Shown here: piece after piece, positions 57,431 to 64,000 of the stretch
Numbering within the stretch: position 1 is the first letter of the stretch
Layout of the letters: every line of letters begins with the position of its first letter
Assembly (NCBI GenBank): GCA_963759155.1
Contig: CAVWXX010000004.1
Location: 1-64,000 of the forward strand
Reading direction: 5' to 3'
Length of the DNA: 64,000 bases
Origin: SZUA-36 sp963759155
Lineage (GTDB): Bacteria > Pseudomonadota > Gammaproteobacteria > Xanthomonadales > SZUA-36
Program-made: the position numbers and the translations under genes
Notes under the pieces: model-generated
Told to the model about the DNA's origin: nothing
What the model saw: the letters and a program-made list of their open reading frames with translations, nothing else
Databases searched by the model: none

Positions 57431-59653
57431 ATGATGGAAATTACAATTTGCGGTCGTGGAGGGCAGGGCGGCGTCACGCTGGCCAAAATTATTGCCTCGG
57501 CTTACTTCCTTAAGGGCAAGTATGTTCAGGCTTTTGGCGTATATGCCGCAGAACGCTCCGGCGCACCGATTCAAGCATTCGTTCGTGTAGACGACGAAGA
57601 AATCACCAATCACAACCAGGTACAACACCCCGACCATCTCGTTGTTCTGGATCGTACCCTCATCGCATCCGGTATGGATGCCAGCCTCAAACCCGGCGGC
57701 TTCATTGTCATCAATACCCCGCCGGACAAAGACGACTACCGGGATCATTTTACCGGTCGGGATGTGGCAACGGTCGATGCAACCAGTATCGCGGTGGCCC
57801 ATGGTCTTGGCACACGCACGGTTCCAATCGTTAATACCACCATGGCTGGCTCAATTGGTCGCGTGCTTGGTTTGACGCTGACAGAGGTGTTGGCCGCACT
57901 GGAGCATTTGAATTTTACCGGCGCAAATAAGACCTGTGCCCGAGAGGCCTATAAACAGGTACAAACCACCACGCTGCCAGGTGAGATACACGAGGCACCA
58001 AAAGCCGCCGGAACCACCCGCGTTGCCGATCTGTTTGATGAAGACGTTGGCGGTATGCCAAAGATCAAAACCGGTAGCTGGGCGACAGAAAAACCGGAGC
58101 GCCGTCACCTGACACCACCCTGTAATCATGTTTGCCCGGCTGGCAACGACGTGCGTGGTTTTGTCGAAGCAGTGGGCCAGAATGACTATGACCTGGCCCT
58201 GTCGGTAATACTGAAGTCCTCACCCTTACCGGCGGTGTGTGGCCGGGTCTGTCCCGCGCCCTGTATGGATACCTGCAACCGTGCGGAATATGACCAATCG
58301 GTCAATGTCCGGGAAATCGAACGCGCCGTGGCCGAAAATGGCACGCCTCCGGAGCCGACTGCGCCGTGGCGCGAGTCTTCGGTTGCCGTCGTGGGTTCCG
58401 GGCCTGCCGGACTCAGTACTGCCTACCACCTGGCGCGCCTGGGTTACCCGGTAACACTCTATGAGGCCGGTGATGAACTCGGCGGTGTGTTGCGCACCGG
58501 CATCCCTTCCTATCGTCTGCCACGGGATGTGCTGGACCATGAGATAGATTACATACTCAGTCACGGTATCACGGTGCAAACCGGTTGCCAGTTGAGACGT
58601 GAGGACATGCTGCGTTTAAGCCGTGAACACCAGGCCGTATTTGTGGCCACTGGTTTGCAGAATGTCAGTGATCTGAACCTTGGCAAGACGGCAACCACTG
58701 CTCCTGTGCAGGGTCTGCATTTCCTGGAAAAAGTGCGTAAGGGAAATGAACGTCTGGATGGTCAGCGCGTCATCGTCATTGGTGGTGGTAATACCGCCAT
58801 GGACGCCGCCCGTTCTGCCCTGCGCATTGGTGCCAGCGAGGTGCGTGTTGTCTATCGCCGCACCCGCAGTGAAATGCCTGCAATCCATGAGGAGATCGAA
58901 CAGGCGCTGGAAGAAGGCATTATCCTCGATGAACTGGTCTCCCCCGTGTCCCTGGTGGATACAGATAGCGGACCGGTACTCACTTGTCAGGGCATGAAGC
59001 TGGGCCCACCCGACGACAGCGGCCGGCCACGGCCGGTTGCAGATACCAGTCCTGAAGCAAAATTCGATTTGCCTTGCGACCTGGTCATCCTCGCATTGGG
59101 CCAGTCTCACGATATTTCTATACTTCCAGAAGGTTCGGTTATTAAGGAAGGTGAAGCACTTCTTGGTCTGAGCGGCGCACCGTTTTTTGTGGGAGGAGAC
59201 TTTGCGACCAATGAAGGAACGGTCTCGGCCGCCATCGGTTGTGGTGTCAGGGCCGCCAGGCATATCCATCGTACACTGACCGGTGAAGACCTGTTTCCAC
59301 CGCCGGAAGATCCCATTGCGACGGCCGATCAGATCAAGTTCAACCGCTTTGCACATCAGTCCCCTGAAGCTGTCAACACGTTGAGCCCGGAGCAGCGACG
59401 TCGTTGCTTTGACGAAGTTCATCTTGGTTTCCAGGCCGGACCCGATGGTGAGGGCGCCGTCAACGAGGCCCTGCGTTGTTTGAGTTGCGGCGTCTGTAAC
59501 AAATGTGACCGCTGCCTCGAATATTGCCCGGAGGGCATCCTGCGTCGCAGTGATGAAAAAGACGGTTACGTTTTTGACCTGGAGTACTGCAAGGGTTGCG
59601 GTGTATGCATGACCGCCTGTCCGCGCGGAGCCATTTACATGACCGAGCTGTAA
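57431..59653 (+). CDS. 2-oxoacid oxidoreductase gamma subunit fused to GltD-like FAD module and ferredoxin domain
   Basis: 740 residues in one frame. Residues about 1-185 are the POR-type gamma subunit (ITICGRGGQGGVTLAKIIAS). Residues about 225-310 hold the dihydropyrimidine-dehydrogenase-like iron-sulfur domain (CNHVCPAGNDVRGF, VCGRVCPAPCMDTC). Residues about 315-620 hold FAD and NAD(P) Rossmann motifs (VVGSGPAGLSTAYHLARLGY, VIGGGNTAMDAARSAL). The C-terminus has two [4Fe-4S] ferredoxin sites (CGVCNKCDRCLEYCPEG, CKGCGVCMTACPRG). It would carry electrons from 2-oxoacid decarboxylation to NAD(P)+. Two adjacent ATGs (57431 and 57434) can start it. Confidence 0.9.
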   Translation: MMEITICGRGGQGGVTLAKIIASAYFLKGKYVQAFGVYAAERSGAPIQAFVRVDDEEITNHNQVQHPDHLVVLDRTLIASGMDASLKPGGFIVINTPPDKDDYRDHFTGRDVATVDATSIAVAHGLGTRTVPIVNTTMAGSIGRVLGLTLTEVLAALEHLNFTGANKTCAREAYKQVQTTTLPGEIHEAPKAAGTTRVADLFDEDVGGMPKIKTGSWATEKPERRHLTPPCNHVCPAGNDVRGFVEAVGQNDYDLALSVILKSSPLPAVCGRVCPAPCMDTCNRAEYDQSVNVREIERAVAENGTPPEPTAPWRESSVAVVGSGPAGLSTAYHLARLGYPVTLYEAGDELGGVLRTGIPSYRLPRDVLDHEIDYILSHGITVQTGCQLRREDMLRLSREHQAVFVATGLQNVSDLNLGKTATTAPVQGLHFLEKVRKGNERLDGQRVIVIGGGNTAMDAARSALRIGASEVRVVYRRTRSEMPAIHEEIEQALEEGIILDELVSPVSLVDTDSGPVLTCQGMKLGPPDDSGRPRPVADTSPEAKFDLPCDLVILALGQSHDISILPEGSVIKEGEALLGLSGAPFFVGGDFATNEGTVSAAIGCGVRAARHIHRTLTGEDLFPPPEDPIATADQIKFNRFAHQSPEAVNTLSPEQRRRCFDEVHLGFQAGPDGEGAVNEALRCLSCGVCNKCDRCLEYCPEGILRRSDEKDGYVFDLEYCKGCGVCMTACPRGAIYMTEL

Positions 59654-59670
59654 GCACAAAGGAGCAGACA

Positions 59671-60843
59671 ATGGGCAGAACACTGGCAACTGGCAATCAC
59701 GTCGCCGGACACACGCTGGCTCTTGCAGGTGCAGCCAACCGCGAGGCACGTGGTTGTTGTGCGGGTGCCTATCCGATTACCCCCCAGACGGAAATTATCG
59801 AATTTCTGTCCGGCTTCAATTTTGACAAGGGGCGCGTGGTGTTGGTTGAGTCCGAACATAGCGCCATGGGTGTTTGCATCGGAGCCGCCCTGGCCGGGGC
59901 GAGAACATTTACCGCCAGTTCATCAAATGGTCTCGCTTACATGACCGAAAATATTTTCGCCGCCGGTTACTACCGTCTGCCGACGGTCATGATCGCAGTC
60001 AACCGGACATTGGGTCCGCCCTGGAATATCTGGGTGGATCAGGGTGATAGCCTGATGATGCGTGATGCGGCCTGGTTGCAGCTTTATTGCGATTCACACC
60101 AGGACCTGGCGGATACCATCCTGCTCGCCTTCCGCGTGGCGGAAGACCGGCGTGTCATGTTACCGGTGATCGTGGCCATGGATGGTTTCGTCACTTCGCA
60201 TACACAAATGGTGGTCGATATGTTCACGCAGGAGCAGGTGGACGCTTTCCTGCCGCCATGTGTCATTCCGCACAGGTTAAAACATGATCATCCGGCCACG
60301 TTTGGCGGCATGACATTTTCGAATGAGACAGAACATCACCGTTTTGAAATACAGCACTCCATGGAGCAAGCGCTTATGGTGCTGGATGAGGCACGAGATG
60401 AGTTTGAAAACATCTTTGGCCGGCGTCCCGCGGGTGCCCTTGAAACCTTTGATACCGGGGATGCAGAAACCATTGTTATCGCTTGCAATACCATGGCTCG
60501 CACTTTGCATACCGTGGTCACCGAGCGACGGGCCAAAGGTGAAAAGATAGGCATGATCCGTACCAAGCTGTTTCGGCCATTCCCGCGCAAAGAACTGCTG
60601 GCTGCCATTGGCAAGGCCAAAAAAGTAGCAGTTCTCGATCGCAATCACTCACCCGGATCGGGCGGAATATTCTGGCTGGAAATTGCCGCAACACTTAAGG
60701 AACGTCCTGATGTCCTGCTGCAGGACTACCTTGTGGGCCTGGGTGGTGGTGATGTCACACCGGAAAATATCCACGCGATAATTGATGACATGAACCAACG
60801 CACAACGGCCTCGGAACCGGAATGGAAGGATACTTCAACATGA
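59671..60843 (+). CDS. 2-oxoacid:acceptor oxidoreductase, alpha subunit
   Basis: 390 residues. The TPP-enzyme pyrimidine domain has CAGAYPITPQTEIIEF and VLVESEHSAMGVCIGAALAG. The family segment AVNRTLGPPWNIWVDQGDSL and a transketolase C-terminal-like domain (LFRPFPRKELLAAI) are present. The ATG at 59671 has AAAGGAG ahead of it. It pairs with the beta subunit, whose start overlaps its stop by four bases. Resembles phenylglyoxylate or pyruvate-type enzymes; the substrate is not decided. Confidence 0.9.
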   Translation: MGRTLATGNHVAGHTLALAGAANREARGCCAGAYPITPQTEIIEFLSGFNFDKGRVVLVESEHSAMGVCIGAALAGARTFTASSSNGLAYMTENIFAAGYYRLPTVMIAVNRTLGPPWNIWVDQGDSLMMRDAAWLQLYCDSHQDLADTILLAFRVAEDRRVMLPVIVAMDGFVTSHTQMVVDMFTQEQVDAFLPPCVIPHRLKHDHPATFGGMTFSNETEHHRFEIQHSMEQALMVLDEARDEFENIFGRRPAGALETFDTGDAETIVIACNTMARTLHTVVTERRAKGEKIGMIRTKLFRPFPRKELLAAIGKAKKVAVLDRNHSPGSGGIFWLEIAATLKERPDVLLQDYLVGLGGGDVTPENIHAIIDDMNQRTTASEPEWKDTST

Positions 60844-61736
60844 GTACGGCCACGCCTGACAAACCCTATGAATCTCACCTGTTGCGGCCGGGCAATACCA
60901 ATTGTGCCGGTTGTGGCATGTCAATAGGCCTGCAATGGCTCGATGAGGCACTCGGCGACGAAAAACCGGTGCTGGCTATTCCATCGTGTTGCGGAATTGT
61001 CACTGCAGGTGCTTTCCCGACCTCGGGCTATGGTGTGCCGACTGCGGCAACAACCTTTGCCAGTTCGCCGGCAGTTGCCACCGGCATTTCCTCTGTTTCC
61101 GCCATGAATGACATCGATAACCCGGTGATCTGCTGGGCAGGCGACGGTGGCACCTATGACATCGGTCTCGCCACCCTGTCGGCGGCGGCTGAGCGTAACG
61201 AGGATATTATCTATATCTGTTATGACAATGAGATTTACGGCAACACCGGCGGTCAGCGCAGTGGCGCCACACCGGTTGGGGCCGTCACCAGTACCACGCC
61301 CTCCGGTAAGGGTGAACGCAAGAAAGACATCATGGCCATTATGGCCGCACACCGCATACCCTACGCTGCCACCCTGTCGATCGGGCACCGCGAGGATTTC
61401 TTGAGAAAAATCAGGTATGCCCGTTCGGTTAAAGGCTTCCGCTTCCTGCTCATGCTGTCACCCTGTCCGACGGGCTGGAAGTCTGAGCCGGATCAAAGTA
61501 CCGAGCTGATCGAAATTGCCGTTCGCAGTGGCCTTTTTCCACTCTACGAGGTATTTGACGGCCGCCGCTATCGGATCAATCAACGACCCGATAGCACGTC
61601 GTTGGAACCCTACCTTAAGCAACAGCGTCGTTTTCGCGAGGTCTGGAATAACACCGATGCCTTACAGAGCTTTATAGATGCACAGTGGCAATACCTGGAC
61701 GGTATGGCCACGGTTTTCCCGGCAAAGGACGATTAA
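60840..61736 (+). CDS. 2-oxoacid:acceptor oxidoreductase, beta subunit
   Basis: 298 residues. Thiamine diphosphate motif WAGDGGTYDIG with YDNEIYGNTGGQRS, plus the iron-sulfur cysteines (NTNCAGCGMSI, PSCCGIV). The ATG overlaps the alpha stop, indicating coupled synthesis. Together with the fused gamma/FAD/ferredoxin protein it forms a complete enzyme. Confidence 0.92.
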   Translation: MSTATPDKPYESHLLRPGNTNCAGCGMSIGLQWLDEALGDEKPVLAIPSCCGIVTAGAFPTSGYGVPTAATTFASSPAVATGISSVSAMNDIDNPVICWAGDGGTYDIGLATLSAAAERNEDIIYICYDNEIYGNTGGQRSGATPVGAVTSTTPSGKGERKKDIMAIMAAHRIPYAATLSIGHREDFLRKIRYARSVKGFRFLLMLSPCPTGWKSEPDQSTELIEIAVRSGLFPLYEVFDGRRYRINQRPDSTSLEPYLKQQRRFREVWNNTDALQSFIDAQWQYLDGMATVFPAKDD

Positions 61737-61756
61737 ATCATTGTAAGCAAAAGGGT

Positions 61757-61797
61757 GGCTTCATTTAGACATGCTTAAATGAAGCCGGCCCCTTTTG
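61757..61797 (+). terminator. Rho-independent terminator
   Basis: Perfect 11-base stem GGCTTCATTTA / TAAATGAAGCC with an eight-base loop, followed by GGCCCCTTTTGTT. Ends the oxidoreductase operon; partial readthrough into the NSS gene is possible. Confidence 0.65.
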
Positions 61798-61904
61798 TTG
61801 CCTGTTGTTGCCTGTGTTTAAATAAACCTGATTCCTTTGCTGGACTGTTGAGCAGGTCCGGGCATTGGAATTGTTCTGTGACGACAAAAAGAAGGAATAA
61901 GAAA

Positions 61905-63311
61905 ATGTCGGATAAACGCGTATCGATGCATGGTCAATGGTCGTCACGCTGGGCGTTCATACTCGCCGCGACCGGTTCGGCCGTGGGGCTCGGTAATATC
62001 TGGAAGTTTCCCTATATTGCCGGAGAAAATGGCGGCAGCGCATTTGTCCTCGTGTATCTGTTTTTTATCGCCCTGGTGGGTATTCCGGTGCTGATGGGTG
62101 AGGTGCTGATAGGCCGACGGGGAAGACTGAACCCTGCTGCGTCCGTTGCCGCCGTTGCTGATGAAGCCGGTGCGAGCAGACTATGGAGCGGCATAGGCTG
62201 GTTGGGTCTGAGTGCCGGTTTCCTGGTGCTTTCCTTTTACGCCGTGATAGCCGGCTGGGCGCTCAGCTATGTGTTCGTGACTGCCAAGGGAGGTTTTACC
62301 GGCGCAAGCCCTGAAGCCATCGGAGATATTTTTAGCGCCCTGCAAGCGAACCCCTTGCAGCTTGTTTTCTGGCAGTCGTTAATTATTGGCGTTACCGTGT
62401 TCGTCGTGAGCAAGGGTGTGCAAAAGGGCCTGGAGAAAACAGTCACTTTACTGATGCCAGGGATGTTTATTCTCTTGTTGGTCATGGTGGGCTATGCCAT
62501 GACTACCGGAAGCTTCATGCAGGGAGTTGAGTTTTTGTTCACACCTGACTTCAGCAAGTTGACAGGCAGTGGTGTACTGGAGGCGCTGGGTCATGCCTGC
62601 TTTACACTGAGTCTCGCCTCGGGTGTCATGATCATGTACGGCGCTTATCTGCCGGACGGTGTTTCTATTGCCAGGACCAGTATGGCAGTTGCATTCATCG
62701 ATACACTGGTGGCCTTGTTGGCGGGTCTTGCCATTTTTCCCATCGTGTTTGCCAACGGCATTGCACCGGGGGAGGGTCCGGGTCTTATTTTTATATCTCT
62801 TCCAGTCGCCTTTGGGCAGATGCCGTTTGGCACGCTGGTCGGCACACTGTTTTTTATCATGCTGGTATTCGCGGCTTTTACAACCTCGATTTCACTCATC
62901 GAGGCAGTGGTGGCACTGCTGGTGGAAAAGCGGGGTATGTCACGACCGAAGTCAGCCTGGCTCGCCGGGTTTGCAGTCTGGTTTGTCGGACTGGGTACGG
63001 TCATGTCACTCGGCGCGTGGGAGAAAGTTACTTTCAACAGCCTGACAGGTCTGGAGTGGGGATTTGTGTTGTTCAACCAGAATTTCTTCGACGCAACGGC
63101 CTTTCTCGCCACCAACCTGATGTTGCCGCTTGGCGCATTTTTGTTGGCCGTTTTTTGTGCCTGGATCCTGCGTGACCGGGATACAGCACAGGAGTTGGAT
63201 ATGGCGGAATCAAGCTTTGCCTATAAAGGCTGGCATTGGTCAATGCGGGTGATCGTACCGGTTATGATTTTTATCGTATTTCTGCACACGATGGGAATTG
63301 ATGTGCTCTAG
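61905..63311 (+). CDS. NSS family sodium:amino-acid symporter
   Basis: 468 residues with about eleven or twelve membrane helices. Helix 1 carries the sodium and substrate motif SAVGLGNIWKFPYIAGENGG, as in LeuT/MhsT. GAAGGA precedes the ATG at 61905, and an open extension to 61779 overlaps the terminator and is discarded. It probably imports an amino acid whose transamination product is a substrate of the upstream oxidoreductase (inference from neighbourhood). Confidence 0.9.
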   Translation: MSDKRVSMHGQWSSRWAFILAATGSAVGLGNIWKFPYIAGENGGSAFVLVYLFFIALVGIPVLMGEVLIGRRGRLNPAASVAAVADEAGASRLWSGIGWLGLSAGFLVLSFYAVIAGWALSYVFVTAKGGFTGASPEAIGDIFSALQANPLQLVFWQSLIIGVTVFVVSKGVQKGLEKTVTLLMPGMFILLLVMVGYAMTTGSFMQGVEFLFTPDFSKLTGSGVLEALGHACFTLSLASGVMIMYGAYLPDGVSIARTSMAVAFIDTLVALLAGLAIFPIVFANGIAPGEGPGLIFISLPVAFGQMPFGTLVGTLFFIMLVFAAFTTSISLIEAVVALLVEKRGMSRPKSAWLAGFAVWFVGLGTVMSLGAWEKVTFNSLTGLEWGFVLFNQNFFDATAFLATNLMLPLGAFLLAVFCAWILRDRDTAQELDMAESSFAYKGWHWSMRVIVPVMIFIVFLHTMGIDVL

Positions 63312-63336
63312 CGTTTGGAATGGAGGGTCAGTGGAC

Positions 63337-63360
63337 ACAGACCCCGGGAAGGGTCTGTGC
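63337..63360. terminator. hairpin between converging genes
   Basis: Stem CACAGACCC / GGGTCTGTG with a six-base loop between the NSS gene and the minus-strand small gene. It has no strong T-run, so its strength as terminator is uncertain. Confidence 0.5.
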
Positions 63361-63387
63361 TTTAGATTCGATGTTTATTCTATTGAG

Positions 63388-63624
63388 TCAAGCAACGCCG
63401 CGAAGGCGTACGTCGATTAAATCACCGCCCTGTTTCTGTTCGAACTGGATGATCTCTGCGCGTTGTTTCTGGATGCGCTGGTAGAGTTCTTCACGATACA
63501 CCTGCATGTCACCGGGTGAGTTGTCATATTCCCTGCTTGGTTTCAGGCTCGACATGTGCACGGTCACATAATCGCCCAGCTTAAGTGTTTTTTCGGGTTC
63601 TTTTGGCATCTCAAGTTTCAACAT
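63388..63624 (-). CDS. small basic protein of unknown function
   Basis: 78 residues. Begins MLKLEMPKEPEKTLKLGDYV, has a helical, Gln/Arg-rich central part (EELYQRIQKQRAEIIQFEQK) and ends LIDVRLRGVA. GAGGAACAAAGA precedes the ATG. No family recognised. Start codon, ribosome site and composition support a real gene. Confidence 0.6.
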   Translation of the reverse strand: MLKLEMPKEPEKTLKLGDYVTVHMSSLKPSREYDNSPGDMQVYREELYQRIQKQRAEIIQFEQKQGGDLIDVRLRGVA

Positions 63625-63930
63625 TCTTTGTTCCTCAATGATTTTTCGCGGGATAGGTCACCGGATTTTGTACGCTGTCTCTATCCTGTGCTTTTATCGT
63701 TTTCATGCTTCGTGCAAGACTCAATTTCTTCCGTGAAACTGGCATTCCTTTGCCATTCAAGCTAGTTAAATGCAAAAATCAGGCCAGTTAGGGGGTTTAA
63801 TAAAAATCCAGATAAAATGGTGCTTTCAGGGCATCTTATGGAACTCATTCCGATCCATTCTTGAACCTGACTGCCTAAAATTGTTCAGTAAGCTGACCAA
63901 ATTTGTCACTCGCCGTGTCAGGAGGATATA
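63625..63930. other. non-coding stretch before the window end
   Basis: About 300 bases without a convincing gene or RNA. The open frame on the plus strand here lacks a start signal and family motifs. A promoter for the small minus-strand gene is probably within it. Confidence 0.4.
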
Positions 63931-63960
63931 AAAAAACCCCGCCAATAAGCGGGGTCTTTT
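63931..63960. terminator. bidirectional Rho-independent terminator
   Basis: A-run, stem CCCCGC / GCGGGG with a six-base loop, then TCTTTT. Symmetric enough to serve either strand; probably ends a gene beyond the right edge. Confidence 0.7.
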
Positions 63961-64000
63961 CATAAAGCTACCAGGCTTTCTTCTCAGGGCTGTGTGACCA

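Noticed and set aside
58616..59749. Antisense open frame of 377 codons opposite the oxidoreductase fusion
   Set aside because: The plus strand encodes clear FAD, NAD(P) and ferredoxin motifs over the same bases; the antisense product shows none.
1..64000. tRNA and rRNA genes
   Set aside because: No convincing cloverleaf with a T-arm signature or rRNA-like segment was noticed in the intergenic regions when read by eye.

Overview
The window looks like chromosomal DNA of a free-living, probably marine or sediment, heterotrophic gammaproteobacterium. Evidence for this is rlmJ and miaE, a DmsABC-type oxidoreductase, a TonB receptor paired with a Spinster-type MFS carrier, and many exported peptidases, amidohydrolases and glycosidase-like proteins. 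I see no phage, transposase, CRISPR array, rRNA or tRNA gene.

Layout. 0.1-1.3 kb: a secreted carbohydrate-binding-like protein with its own terminator. 1.3-6.5 kb: a minus-strand glycoconjugate operon (GT4, GT2, DUF2304, GT39-like membrane protein, membrane protein). 6.5-9.8 kb: small exported proteins, rlmJ and a DUF547 protein. 10-16.7 kb: two inverted copies of a structured repeat bracket an M20 amidohydrolase and dmsABC. 16.8-22.9 kb: cytochrome c, GFA, CPBP protease, TauE/SafE, a lipoprotein amidohydrolase and a CNNM/CBS protein. 23-31.4 kb: a VPS10/BNR protein, class I fumarase, small exported proteins and an ABC1 kinase. 31.4-39.8 kb: a Tat-exported GH109-like protein, M3 lipoprotein peptidase, NAT, miaE, a glycosyltransferase, and an acetyl-CoA hydrolase/GNAT fusion. 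A third repeat copy lies at 39.8-40.4 kb. 40.4-42 kb: an SdrD-B-like secreted protein, a NifX/NifB-like protein with a His-rich loop, and an XRE-cupin regulator.

42-57.2 kb is the most interesting part. A minus-strand operon encodes a TetR regulator, an acyl-CoA ligase, two MaoC hotdog proteins and a secreted PHA-depolymerase-like esterase. It is followed by alpha/beta hydrolases, a second acyl-CoA ligase, a KAS III-like enzyme, a TonB receptor, an MFS carrier and a FabG-like reductase. Three copies of one palindromic operator (TGAAAC-n-TGA-n-TCA-n-GTTTCA) lie at the tetR start and in the KAS III/TonB intergenic region. Two of them sit in the same frame relative to matching -35/-10 boxes. I infer one TetR regulon for scavenging an ester polymer or (R)-3-hydroxyacyl compound. 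An unrelated TA module and a methyltransferase lie inside the region.

57.4-63.3 kb encodes a 2-oxoacid:acceptor oxidoreductase whose gamma subunit, GltD-like FAD/NAD(P) module and ferredoxin domain are fused in one protein, followed by alpha and beta subunits and an NSS sodium:amino-acid symporter. This suggests amino-acid uptake and oxidation of the derived 2-oxoacids.

At least eight otherwise well-preserved genes carry single-base frameshifts, and one also has an in-frame stop. Half of these genes fall at 46-52 kb. Draft-assembly indels are the simplest explanation, but real decay of that cluster cannot be excluded from sequence alone.
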